Shown here one piece after another: positions 52,886 to 60,943 of a stretch of 64,000 nt of DNA; the stretch's first letter is position 1, and each line of letters starts with the position of its first letter. The stretch lies in contig JAJJOY010000003.1 in the NCBI GenBank assembly GCA_021029595.1, positions 683,302 through 747,301 on the forward strand, read 5' to 3'. The notes beneath the pieces were generated by a model. The model made no database searches. It saw only the letters and a list, made by a program, of their open reading frames with translations, and was not told the DNA's origin. Position numbers and translations under genes: made by a program. This DNA is from Hominenteromicrobium mulieris. Its GTDB lineage: Bacteria; Bacillota; Clostridia; Oscillospirales; Acutalibacteraceae.

Positions 52886-54610
52886 ATGTTTTCAATTATA
52901 AAAAGGATTTTACGGTTATCTGGGAAATATCGTCCCCGTGTAATTGCCGGACTGATCTTCAATGCTCTGAAATCCTGCTGCGCCGCCTTTGTATTTTTTG
53001 CTGTGCTATTGGTAATGTTGAATATCGAACACTTAACAGAGACTGTCATTTTACAGGCATTTGGAATTGTTGCACTTAGTGTTTTGGGCCGCTTTTTGTT
53101 TCAGTACCTAAGCGATGTGCTAATGAGTGCGTCTGGATATGAGATTTTCCGGGAAAAGCGTCTTGAGATTGGAAATCAGCTCAAAAGGGCACCAATGGGC
53201 TATTTTACAGAAAATAATCTCGGCACCGTACAAACAGTATTGACAACAACAATTTCCGATCTGGAAGGGAATTGTATGCTTGCACTAACATTTTTGGTAG
53301 GAGGTTTTGTACAGGCGCTTGCCATGACGCTAATGTTGGGTATATTTTGCTGGCAGATTGGGTTTTTGGCTTTAACAGGAATTTTAGCGGGAATTCTTGT
53401 ACTGGGCCAGATAAAAAAGCGGGCCGGCGCGCATACGGAAGATATGCAAAATGCTCAGGAATTGTTGGTGGGAAGTGCATTAGAATACATAAAAGGCATT
53501 TCTGTTCTGCGCATATTCGGAAAAGGCAAAGAAGGAAAAGGAAAAGTGGATCAAGCCTTTGAAAATAAGTGTCGCAGCGATATAGCGGTTACAATTTCTA
53601 CTGCCGGAATTATGAAGCTGTATGAAGCCGTATTTAAGATTACAAGTTGCCTGTTATTTTTATTGTCAGCTTTGCTCTATTTGTGGGGAGTTATCACATT
53701 GCCCTATTGCCTTTTATTTATCATCTGTGCATTTTTAATGTTCATGGAATTGGAATTGATGAATGACGGGGCCTTTTTGAGTAAAATGCTCGCTACGCAG
53801 TTGGATCGGCTGGATTTCATCTCAGATATACCGGTTTTAGATGGAGACGGAAAGGATATTGTCCTGAAATCATATGAGATTGAACTGAAAGATGTTATTT
53901 TCGCTTATGACAGCCGTCCGGTTTTAGATGGAATCACCTTGAAAATCCCACAGAACTCTACTTGTGCTATCGTTGGGCCGTCAGGTTCAGGGAAAACAAC
54001 TTTGTGTAATATGATTGCAAGATTTTGGGACGTAAATTCTGGAAGTGTTAAAATTGGAGGACACGATGTAAAAGAATTTACTTGTGATAGCCTTTTATCA
54101 TATGTAAGTATGGTATTCCAAAAGGTGTATCTGTTTAATGATACGATTGAAAATAACATCAAATTCGGAAAACCTAACGCGACCCATGCGGAGGTGGTAG
54201 AGGCCGCTAAAAGGGCCCGCTGCCATGATTTTATAGAGGCGCTCCCACAAGGCTATGAAACAATGATAGGAGAAGCAGGTTCCACTTTGTCTGGGGGAGA
54301 AAAACAGAGAATTTCAATAGCAAGGGCGATATTGAAAGACGCGCCCATCGTTATTTTGGATGAAGCGACATCCAGCGTAGACCCGGAAAATGAAAAAGCT
54401 CTTTTGGACGCAATTTTTGAATTGACGAAAAATAAAACACTAATTTCTATCGCTCACAGGTTGTCTACTGTTCGGACGGCAGATCAAATTATTGTCATTG
54501 ATCAAGGCCATATTGTTCAAAAGGGAACCCATAAGGAATTAGCAGAAAAAGAAGGGATTTATCGTACTTTTTTGAAGTGCAGGGAGAAATCCATCAGTTG
54601 GAAGCTATGA
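52886..54610 (+). CDS. ABC half-transporter 2 of cassette 2 (YbtQ/IrtB-like)
   Basis: A 574-residue partner. Walker A GPSGSGKT lies near residue 364, signature LSGGEKQR near 468, Walker B VILDEATSSVD near 489, and IAHRLST follows. ATG 52886 is two bases after the first half-transporter and follows GGAGGGAC. It is related to the product at 5304. The ATPase double gene begins at or just after its stop. Confidence 0.86.
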   Translation: MFSIIKRILRLSGKYRPRVIAGLIFNALKSCCAAFVFFAVLLVMLNIEHLTETVILQAFGIVALSVLGRFLFQYLSDVLMSASGYEIFREKRLEIGNQLKRAPMGYFTENNLGTVQTVLTTTISDLEGNCMLALTFLVGGFVQALAMTLMLGIFCWQIGFLALTGILAGILVLGQIKKRAGAHTEDMQNAQELLVGSALEYIKGISVLRIFGKGKEGKGKVDQAFENKCRSDIAVTISTAGIMKLYEAVFKITSCLLFLLSALLYLWGVITLPYCLLFIICAFLMFMELELMNDGAFLSKMLATQLDRLDFISDIPVLDGDGKDIVLKSYEIELKDVIFAYDSRPVLDGITLKIPQNSTCAIVGPSGSGKTTLCNMIARFWDVNSGSVKIGGHDVKEFTCDSLLSYVSMVFQKVYLFNDTIENNIKFGKPNATHAEVVEAAKRARCHDFIEALPQGYETMIGEAGSTLSGGEKQRISIARAILKDAPIVILDEATSSVDPENEKALLDAIFELTKNKTLISIAHRLSTVRTADQIIVIDQGHIVQKGTHKELAEKEGIYRTFLKCREKSISWKL

Positions 54611-54621
54611 GGTGTGTTGCC

Positions 54622-56121
54622 ATGAAAAAACAATTTCCAATTATATCTTTTGAACATGCCTCTTTTCAGTATGAAGGACAGTCTCAGGAAAGTCTAAAGG
54701 ATGTAAAGCTTATCATAAAATCGGGAGAATTTCTTGTTATTACTGGGCAGAGCGGATGTGGAAAGACCACATTAACCAGGTGTATCAATAATTTGATTCC
54801 CCGCTTTTTTGAAGGCAGATTATCCGGCGAAGTCATTGTATTGGGACGTTCCATAAAAGAATCGGACGCCGGTGAGGCTGGCAAAGAGATTGCTTCAATT
54901 TTTCAAGATCCCCGCAGTCAATTTTTTACTACAAACAGTTCCAGCGAAGTTGCATTTGCCTGCGAAAACTATGGAATTCCACATAAAGAAATCGTTAAAC
55001 GTGTTAACAGCGCCTTTCAGTCACTGAATATGGAGAACCTAAAAGACAGAGATATTTTTGCCCTGTCCAGTGGAGAAAGGCAAAAAGTTGCTTTTCTCGC
55101 AGCGACTACTCTTAATCCACAAATTTATGTTCTGGATGAGCCTTCGGCTAATTTAGACATTCATACAATCTTACAGGTAAGAGAGATTCTTTCTGCTTTG
55201 AAAGCCGCTGGACACACGATTATTGTTTCAGAACACAGATTGTTTTACTTATACGGACTCGCAGATCGCTTTTTAATTATGGAGGATGGTCAAATCTGCG
55301 AAGAATTAACAGGTGAGGAAATGGCAGAATTATCTGCTGTCCAAATGCACAACAGAAGGCTTCGCCCGTTAAATTTGGATTTAATACAAATAGAAAGGAA
55401 AGAATCTATTTGCCGCTCGGAAGTATTTCTCCAAATTAGAAATTTGAGCTTTTCGCATAAAGCCATGCCGGAACTTCTTCACAACATTTCATTAGAAGCC
55501 TACAAAGGCGAAACGATTGCCTTGATTGGAGAAAATGGTTGCGGGAAAACAACATTGGGGAAAATCTTGTCTGGCTTGATTCGCTGCCGCCAAGGTGCGT
55601 TTTACATTGATGGAAAGAATGTGAAGCAACAAAAATTATCCGACTATGTGTACTTTGTTATGCAGGAGGCAGATCACCAGCTTTATACAGACAGTGTGAC
55701 GGAGGAATTGAGGTTAGGAAACAAAAGGATTCCAAGCATAGATGAAAAAGTGTCTCAAATTTTGAAAATGCTCCATCTGGAAAACTTCAAAGACTGCCAT
55801 CCGTATGCTTTATCAGGCGGTCAAAAACAGAGACTGACAATAGGAGCGGCAATGCTTTCGGAAAAACCAATCATCGTTTTGGATGAACCAACAAGCGGGT
55901 TAGACTGGGATAATATGTGCGCTGTTGCCAATGCTGTTAATTATATGCGTGAGGCTGGAAAGCTGGTCTTTATTATTACGCATGATCTGGAGTTTATCAG
56001 CCTGACCGCCTCGCGCGCTTTGCTTTTGAAGGAAGGGATTATTAAAGATGATTTACAAATGACGGAACAAAACAATTTCAAAATCGTAAAGAATTTTATG
56101 GTGGAGGAAGGTGGTGAATAA
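54622..56121 (+). CDS. ECF-type ATPase, two ABC domains fused, cassette 2
   Basis: A 499-residue protein with two ABC domains. Domain 1: Walker A GQSGCGKT near residue 40-47, an unusual signature LSSGERQK near 147, and VLDEPSANLD. Domain 2: Walker A GENGCGKT near 302, LSGGQKQR near 399 and VLDEPTSGLD. ATG 54622 follows GAGGTG; ATG 54607, overlapping the preceding stop, is the alternative. It would drive EcfT and the S component encoded next. It matches the product at 921 in layout. Confidence 0.88.
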   Translation: MKKQFPIISFEHASFQYEGQSQESLKDVKLIIKSGEFLVITGQSGCGKTTLTRCINNLIPRFFEGRLSGEVIVLGRSIKESDAGEAGKEIASIFQDPRSQFFTTNSSSEVAFACENYGIPHKEIVKRVNSAFQSLNMENLKDRDIFALSSGERQKVAFLAATTLNPQIYVLDEPSANLDIHTILQVREILSALKAAGHTIIVSEHRLFYLYGLADRFLIMEDGQICEELTGEEMAELSAVQMHNRRLRPLNLDLIQIERKESICRSEVFLQIRNLSFSHKAMPELLHNISLEAYKGETIALIGENGCGKTTLGKILSGLIRCRQGAFYIDGKNVKQQKLSDYVYFVMQEADHQLYTDSVTEELRLGNKRIPSIDEKVSQILKMLHLENFKDCHPYALSGGQKQRLTIGAAMLSEKPIIVLDEPTSGLDWDNMCAVANAVNYMREAGKLVFIITHDLEFISLTASRALLLKEGIIKDDLQMTEQNNFKIVKNFMVEEGGE

Positions 56122-56818
56122 ATTGAGAAAGCATGGAGTATATTACGATTCTCGCATAAAACTTCTGTTGATTCTATTGACATCAGCTTTGGCGTTTGCT
56201 TTGGGTGGAGGCTTAACAGGCTTGTTACTCTTTGGCGTCGTTTGCCTGTTTGCTTTGCTAAGTGGACTTTGGAAAACAAGTATCAAAGTTGCAATAGTTT
56301 ATATAGTTCTGCTTATGTTGGCGCAAGTCCTTCCAATTCATTTATCTTCCGTGATAACATTCTTTTTACTAAGAATTTTGACTATTGCACTTGCTTTGAA
56401 TATTCTATTTCAGACTACGGAAATATCGGAATTGATAGCAGCGCTTCAGGCAAGTCATATCCCTCAAGCAATTGTGATACCAGTGGCTATCATATTGAGA
56501 TTTCTTCCATCTTTGAAACAAGATGTGCTTTATATAAAACAAGGGATGAAAACGAGGGGCGTGGGATTGTCTTTTTGGAGAATAGTAAGTCATCCGGCGC
56601 AGACATACGAAGGCTTTTTAGTCCCTATACTTATGCGCCTTCTGATGACGGCGACAGAATTATCCGCATCAGCGGAAACGCGAGGCATCAGCTATCCTTG
56701 TGAAAAAACTCACTATATATTAGTTGATTTCCGCTTAAGAGATAGTATTTTGTTGATAGGTATGCTTGCTCTTTTTGCGGTTATCATATGGACATCGTTC
56801 CAACCAATATCATTTTAA
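56111..56818 (+). CDS. ecfT: ECF transporter EcfT component, cassette 2
   Basis: A 235-residue membrane protein with several hydrophobic segments and the two coupling motifs GMKTRGVG near residue 144 and SAETRGIS near 189. It starts within the end of the ATPase gene at GTG 56111 or 56114, or TTG 56123; the ribosome site GGAGGAAGG cannot decide. It is followed after 14 bases by the S component. It is the homologue of the 179 gene product. Confidence 0.85.
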   Translation: MVNKLRKHGVYYDSRIKLLLILLTSALAFALGGGLTGLLLFGVVCLFALLSGLWKTSIKVAIVYIVLLMLAQVLPIHLSSVITFFLLRILTIALALNILFQTTEISELIAALQASHIPQAIVIPVAIILRFLPSLKQDVLYIKQGMKTRGVGLSFWRIVSHPAQTYEGFLVPILMRLLMTATELSASAETRGISYPCEKTHYILVDFRLRDSILLIGMLALFAVIIWTSFQPISF

Positions 56819-56832
56819 GGAGGATTTATTTC

Positions 56833-57420
56833 ATGCAAACCGAAAACAAAAAAGGATTTCAAGTAAAGGATTTGATCGTCACAGCTCTTTTATCTTTGTG
56901 CGCACTTGTTATCTATATCATTTGTGCGTTCCTATCTTTTTCTCCCTACACGATGTTAGTGGTAAGTCCATTGTGGTCATTATTGGCAGCTATTACATAT
57001 TTCCTTGTAGCAGCTAAGACTAAGAAACCGTGGGCACTGTTCATTTTTTGTGCGGTAACAGGCATTTATGGATTTTATCCGCCCATGATAATTTGCTGCA
57101 TTATTGCTGGCATTATTTCTGCGTTGATCGCGTGGAAAACAGGTTGCACTAATGGAAAAACACTTACGTTCAGTTATATCATTTATATGGTTTTAGCAGC
57201 ATTCAGTGGTACATATATTCCCTTCTTGTTTTTCTCAAATCAAACACTTGAGCAGTATGCGGGAATGTTTGGCGAAAGTTATTTGGGAATTTTGCAAACG
57301 TTAGTATCACCTGTAACAGCTATCATAATGCTTGTCGTTGTTGCAATTTGCGCCTTTGTTGGCGCGCTCATCGCTAAGAAACTGCTCAAGAAGCATTTCA
57401 AAAAAGCAGGTATGGTGTAA
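56833..57420 (+). CDS. ECF transporter S component, MptD-like, cassette 2
   Basis: A 195-residue polytopic membrane protein with about five or six hydrophobic segments, ending AKKLLKKHFKKAGMV. The end matches the partial S component at position 1. The N-terminus QTENKKGFQVKDLIVTALLS is typical for this family. It gives the transporter its specificity; the ligand is not known for this subgroup. TAAGGAGG precedes ATG 56833. Confidence 0.82.
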   Translation: MQTENKKGFQVKDLIVTALLSLCALVIYIICAFLSFSPYTMLVVSPLWSLLAAITYFLVAAKTKKPWALFIFCAVTGIYGFYPPMIICCIIAGIISALIAWKTGCTNGKTLTFSYIIYMVLAAFSGTYIPFLFFSNQTLEQYAGMFGESYLGILQTLVSPVTAIIMLVVVAICAFVGALIAKKLLKKHFKKAGMV

Positions 57421-57458
57421 ATGAAGTAATTATATGTGTCAGAAGGAGGTGTACCATT

Positions 57459-57830
57459 ATGCCCTTAACATCATCTATGGAGGACTATTTAGAGGCAGTT
57501 TTAATAGTAGCTAAAAAACAAATTGAGGTGCGCTCTGTTGATATAGCTCGACAATTAAATGTTAGCAAACCAAGCGTCTGGCGGGCAATGACTGTCCTAA
57601 AAGATGGTGGTTTCCTTACAATGGATGATCACAGTTTTCTTTTACTCACAGATTTAGGACAAGAAACAGCCAAGAAAATCTATGAGCGTCACTGTTTTTT
57701 TACTGAACAGCTTATCGCCGCAGGTATTGACCCCAAGACTGCGGAGGCCGACGCCTGCCGGATTGAACACAACATCAGCGACGAAAGTTTCTCACGGCTG
57801 AAAGAGACAGCAACACAGAAACAAGATTAA
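57459..57830 (+). CDS. DtxR/MntR-family metalloregulator, cassette 2
   Basis: A 123-residue protein. The metal-ligand set D9, E12, H78, C100, E103 and H104 is the same as in the product at 7073, and EDYLEA, YERH and DACRIEH are shared. The winged helix includes DIARQLNVSKPSVWRAMTVL. It closes cassette 2 after an AGAAGGAGG site. It probably senses iron or manganese and represses the operon. A C-terminal SH3-like domain is lacking. Confidence 0.87.
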   Translation: MPLTSSMEDYLEAVLIVAKKQIEVRSVDIARQLNVSKPSVWRAMTVLKDGGFLTMDDHSFLLLTDLGQETAKKIYERHCFFTEQLIAAGIDPKTAEADACRIEHNISDESFSRLKETATQKQD

Positions 57831-57860
57831 CCTGGATAAATTTTTAATGGCTAACTTATG

Positions 57861-57945
57861 GGAGGAAAAATGAAGATTAAATAGAAAAGACACGCCGACG
57901 GGCTTGCAGAGTAGCAAGTCCTCAGCCATGTCTTGGAAACAAGAG
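57861..57945 (+). promoter_or_regulatory. Leader with micro-ORF and hairpin before the KTR gene
   Basis: GGGAGG is followed by ATGAAGATTAAATAG (57870-57884), a four-codon frame. Then AAGACACGCCGAC...CATGTCTT can fold, with GGCTTGC and GCAAGTC as an inner stem. It looks like an attenuator leader but no mechanism is shown. Confidence 0.4.
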
Positions 57946-57961
57946 AATGGAGGTGGTTCCC

Positions 57962-58135
57962 ATGCAGCAAACAGAATGGGTTTATTGTCCCGTCTGCGGG
58001 AATAAAACCCGTGATCGAATCAGGGAGGATACGGTTTTAATCAATTATCCTCTCTACTGCCCGAAGTGCAAACGAAAGAGCTTGATTCAGGCGAAACAGC
58101 TACACATCGTTGTCATCAAAGAGCCAGACGCATAG
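57962..58135 (+). CDS. Cysteine-rich KTR domain protein
   Basis: A 57-residue zinc-ribbon-like protein: WVYCPVCGNKTRDRIREDT then NYPLYCPKCKRKSLIQAKQ. Two CPxC pairs could bind one zinc. The KTR motif after the first pair is diagnostic for a small family commonly found at the end of Tn916/Tn1549-type elements. ATG 57962 follows GGAGGTGG. Probable DNA or RNA contact; no function proved. Confidence 0.88.
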   Translation: MQQTEWVYCPVCGNKTRDRIREDTVLINYPLYCPKCKRKSLIQAKQLHIVVIKEPDA

Positions 58136-58139
58136 ACGC

Positions 58140-58187
58140 AGAGCCGATGAACCCGTGAGAATTTCCCACGGACATCGGCTCTTTTTC
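58140..58187. terminator. Bidirectional terminator between KTR and XRE genes
   Basis: AGAGCCGATG pairs with CATCGGCTCT, with CCGTG and CACGG inside, followed by TTTTT on the plus strand. It separates two convergent genes and overlaps the XRE stop. Confidence 0.8.
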
Positions 58188-58518
58188 ACTCTTTGGGCTG
58201 GCTATCCAAGGCCGCTCTAACTGTCGCCTTGATGATCTGCATAGAACGCTCATCGCAGTTATACAGCATACGGACAAGGCTTTCCATTTCAGAATCCTCA
58301 ATCTTCTTTTCCGGGAAGAAAATCTGATCGGGTAAAATGGACAGCTCCCGAATCAGCTTGTACAGGATGTCGTAGCTGGGCTTTTTGCCTTCGTTCTCGA
58401 TACGATATATAAATCTCTCGCCTACTCCGACCTTGGCTGCCAGATCTTCGACCGTAATATCTGCTTTCATGCGGGCATTCTTGATGATCTCGCCAAGCAT
58501 TTCATGTTCATTCTGCAC
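58186..58518 (-). CDS. XRE-family repressor
   Basis: A 110-residue regulator on the minus strand. The HTH is MLGEIIKNARMKADITVEDL then AAKVGVGERFIYRIENEGKK. The C-terminal part is a helical oligomerisation region. It is the main opposite-strand gene in the element and stands where Tn916-like ICEs put their control gene. It probably represses the excision or transfer promoters in the region between it and the sigma-like gene. Confidence 0.88.
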   Translation of the reverse strand: MQNEHEMLGEIIKNARMKADITVEDLAAKVGVGERFIYRIENEGKKPSYDILYKLIRELSILPDQIFFPEKKIEDSEMESLVRMLYNCDERSMQIIKATVRAALDSQPKE

Positions 58519-58893
58519 TTTCAGTTCACCTCTCCTTCTATTTTACGGATTTATGCCAGATTTATAATGGCATAGCAGTTCAAATTTTAGAGAACTGATA
58601 GTGCGGATAAAAGTGAACTGACCAGGATCGTATAACTGGCCCTGTCAATAAAAAAAACGAGGCTTTGGCAGGTTGGTTTGTCATGCCCATCCCTCCAGAC
58701 CACGTTTTGGCCTGGAGGGATATTTCATGCGTTGGTCATCCTTCGCACCGCTGCTTATTAGAAGCAGCGAGTATGATTCTATGTCGTAGGCCGCCTGCTT
58801 GACGGTGTACGGTCAAAAAAACTTCCCGTTTTTCAGCGGGATACTATGCCCTTCGCACTGAACCATCATGCCATGATTTATACGAACTAAAAA

Positions 58894-58943
58894 GAAACGC
58901 ACTTGCTGTTTGGGGGAATACCCCATTCTGCAGGTGCGTTTTT
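58894..58943 (+). terminator. Terminator upstream of sigma-like gene
   Basis: AACGCACTTGC and GCAGGTGCGTT pair, with GGGG and CCCC inside, followed by TTTTT. Confidence 0.75.
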
Positions 58944-58987
58944 CAATATAGAGAAACCCCATTTTCACGTTGTAGGGGACCGCCGGC

Positions 58988-59015
58988 CAGTCTGAATTTC
59001 TCGCAATTCAGACTG
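58988..59015 (+). promoter_or_regulatory. Hairpin directly before the sigma-like gene
   Basis: CAGTCTGAATT (58988-58998) and AATTCAGACTG (59005-59015) are perfect 11-base complements. The Shine-Dalgarno GGAGGG follows at once. Compare 7882-7914 in element 1. Confidence 0.55.
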
Positions 59016-59032
59016 ATCGGAGGGAAAACAGC

Positions 59033-59485
59033 GTGGACGCTGATAAAAAAAGAATATGGATTCGCGGCCAATTTGTCGAGGTCACGGATGAAGTGTACCG
59101 GGCCTATATGCAGGGCGACCGGAAAATGCGCTATTTTGAGAACGATTTGAAAACCGAGCGGTTCGTTCTCGGAAAGGAGGGCCAAGTGGTGCAGATCATC
59201 CCCAGCCGCGAAGATTCTTTGGACCGGCTGGTGGATGAAAATGCCCGGCAATTCTCCGATGAGCAGGAAAGCGTGGAGAGCGTGGTGCTCCACAAGCTGG
59301 AAGTGGACAGGCTACATACCGCGCTTTCCCTGCTTACCCCAGAAGAACGTGCGCTGATCCAGGCATTATTCTTTGATGAGCGCAAGGAGAGCGAGCTGGC
59401 GGTGGAACTCGGCATTTCTCAGCCCGCCGTTTATAAGAGGAAAATGAAAATCCTCAAAAAGCTAAAAATTTTTCTGGAAAAATAA
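59033..59485 (+). CDS. Sigma-70-like protein of ICE
   Basis: A 150-residue protein. The C-terminal part is sigma region 4-like: LHTALSLLTPEERALIQALF then ESELAVELGISQPAVYKRKM. The N-terminal part is specific to the family. It starts with GTG 59033 (GGAGGG upstream). It may direct transcription of excision or transfer genes. It is at the position of the 7928 gene in element 1. Confidence 0.82.
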   Translation: MDADKKRIWIRGQFVEVTDEVYRAYMQGDRKMRYFENDLKTERFVLGKEGQVVQIIPSREDSLDRLVDENARQFSDEQESVESVVLHKLEVDRLHTALSLLTPEERALIQALFFDERKESELAVELGISQPAVYKRKMKILKKLKIFLEK

Positions 59486-59500
59486 GTTTTAGCGGTTATA

Positions 59501-59542
59501 GAACCTCTCACCCAACGGCAAATAGGGTGAGAGGTTCTTTTT
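59501..59542 (+). terminator. Terminator after sigma-like gene
   Basis: GAACCTCTCACCC (59501-59513) and GGGTGAGAGGTTC (59525-59537) are perfect complements, followed by a T-rich tract. Confidence 0.9.
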
Positions 59543-59589
59543 ATGGCCTCATGGCACCTTGAAAACTGCATACCCATTCATCAGGCACA

Positions 59590-59990
59590 TTCCCGCTGCT
59601 TTGGCGAAAGCCAAAGCCCAGGTAGCGGCTGCGCAGTGATCTGCCGGGAGAAAACAACGAGACACCACCGAAAAAAGAGATTGTAGGTCTTTGGTTTGTT
59701 CTTCCAGGCAAGGAGCGAGAAACAGCAGGCTGCCAGTACCGGGCGGCTCCCGGTACGGCCATAACCAGCAGCGGGGACAATGATACTCCCGTCCAGCCTA
59801 ACGTCCGAGCGTTGAAGCGGTTTGCCGCCGTGATCCGTCGCAGGCAATGGGGGCGGTTGCGTGAGAACCACGCGAGGGGTGAGATTCCCCGTGGAGCTGG
59901 TGAGCCGCCAGCCGTTTGATGACTTCCCGCAGTGTTCCGGGGTGTCGAGGACAAATAGGAACACTTTGAAATACGGGCCGTACAGCAGGA
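59590..59990 (+). ncRNA. Candidate structured non-coding RNA
   Basis: Several perfect hairpins occur in about 400 GC-rich bases: CTTTGGC-GAAA-GCCAAAG with a GNRA tetraloop (59599-59616), GTACCGGG/CCCGGTAC (59736-59756), GCGG-TTTG-CCGC (near 59816), GGGG/CCCC (near 59877) and AGTGTTCC/GGAACACT (about 59931-59966). No protein is supported. Strand is assumed from the neighbours. I cannot match it to a known RNA class. Confidence 0.4.
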
Positions 59991-60105
59991 CGGGCCAATG
60001 AAAACAGGAGGATTGTTTTATCTCTCCCTGGCCTTCATTCTGTTCTGCTGTCCGGCTCTACATAGGCGGCACCTGCCGCCTGCATTTCAAAGGGAGGTCA
60101 TAGAC

Positions 60106-60636
60106 ATGAATAAGACATATCTGCGCGGCGATATGTACTATGCCGATCTGGGCCGGGGAATCGGCTCCGAACAGGAAGGGTATCGCCCTGTCCTTATTAT
60201 TCAGAACGATACTGGAAACAAGCACAGCCCCACGGTCATTGTGGCAGCCATATCCAGCAAAGTGGACGCCAAGGCCAAGCTGCCCACTCATTACCTTCTC
60301 AAAGCAGAGAACGGCCTGGAGCTGCCTTCTCTGGTGCTGATGGAGCAGCTCCGCACCATTGATAAAAGACGGCTGGAAACGTACATCGGACATCTGGAGG
60401 AACAGCATATCCGCCGGCTCAACCGCGCTCTGGCAGTCAGCGTGGGATTGATTGAAGAAACGTCGAAAAATTTAATCATGTGCCTTTGTCCGGCCTGTGC
60501 CAATAACTTCTACGGCACAGGCTCTTATTATTTGCGCCGGGTCCACCCTGGCCGGGTGGAAAAGGACATCTGCACCTACTGCGGCCAGCGGCCCGGTTTT
60601 GATTATGAAGTAGTAAAAAAGAAGGAAAGGAAGTGA
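60106..60636 (+). CDS. MazF/PemK-type protein with C-terminal zinc ribbon
   Basis: A 176-residue protein. Residues 1-118 are MazF-like: RGDMYYADLGRGIGSEQEGY, PVLIIQNDTGNKHSPTVIVA and PSLVLMEQLRTIDKRRL. MazF is an RNA endonuclease. Residues 122-176 add an unusual tail with CLCPACANNF and CTYCGQRPG, able to bind zinc. No antitoxin gene is visible upstream; the following gene is excisionase-like. ATG 60106 follows AAGGGAGG. It may act as an ICE regulator or addiction factor. Confidence 0.85.
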   Translation: MNKTYLRGDMYYADLGRGIGSEQEGYRPVLIIQNDTGNKHSPTVIVAAISSKVDAKAKLPTHYLLKAENGLELPSLVLMEQLRTIDKRRLETYIGHLEEQHIRRLNRALAVSVGLIEETSKNLIMCLCPACANNFYGTGSYYLRRVHPGRVEKDICTYCGQRPGFDYEVVKKKERK

Positions 60637-60645
60637 AGATTGGAT

Positions 60646-60882
60646 ATGGAAAAGCTGATTACTCGTAAGGAGGCGGCAAAACTGTTGGGAATCAGCCTTG
60701 CCACCTTGGATGAAGCCAGAAACAGCGGTTTGATTTCCTATATTCAATATGTACCGAATGGGTGCGTATATTTCACTTCTGCCTACCTTCAGGAATATGT
60801 TGCTAAATGCACCTATCGGGCAAAACCTGTGGAAAAGAAAGCAACCTACCGAAATGTGCGAGGAAACAAATCGCACCTTTGA
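60646..60882 (+). CDS. Excisionase-like small HTH protein (element 2)
   Basis: A 78-residue protein with ITRKEAAKLLGISLATLDEA and VYFTSAYLQEYVAKCTYRAK, highly similar by eye to the 8878 product. It is likely an excisionase or repressor of the integrase genes. TTG 60640 is an alternative start two codons earlier. It ends 61 bases before integrase A. Confidence 0.82.
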   Translation: MEKLITRKEAAKLLGISLATLDEARNSGLISYIQYVPNGCVYFTSAYLQEYVAKCTYRAKPVEKKATYRNVRGNKSHL

Positions 60883-60943
60883 GCAAATCGTGCGGTTTTG
60901 GTAAAACAAAGATACAACACCGATTGCATTTGGAGGTAGAAAA

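Larger units (their letters stand above)
58519..59032. other. Divergent control region between XRE and sigma-like genes
   Basis: No gene is called. It contains several hairpins: ATCCCTCCAG/CTGGAGGGAT (58689-58721), CGCTGCTT/AAGCAGCG (about 58750-58770), a terminator at 58894-58943 and the perfect hairpin at 58988-59015. The repeats AGTTCA...GTGAACT near 58578-58619 (58577 region CAGTTCAAA and 58612 AGTGAACTG) could be XRE operator sites. Confidence 0.5.
59486..60105. other. Long gene-free region, structured-RNA candidate
   Basis: The terminator at 59501-59542 ends the sigma-like transcript. From about 59590 to 59990 I see no supported protein but many perfect hairpins. A hairpin AGGCGGC/GCCGCCT (60064-60081) lies just before the MazF ribosome site. 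Confidence 0.55.

Noticed and set aside
59541..59954. Minus-strand frames of about 130 codons in the structured-looking region
   Set aside because: No ribosome site, Arg/Ser/Pro-rich composition, and they mirror the hairpin-rich sequence; more likely chance frames over a structured stretch.
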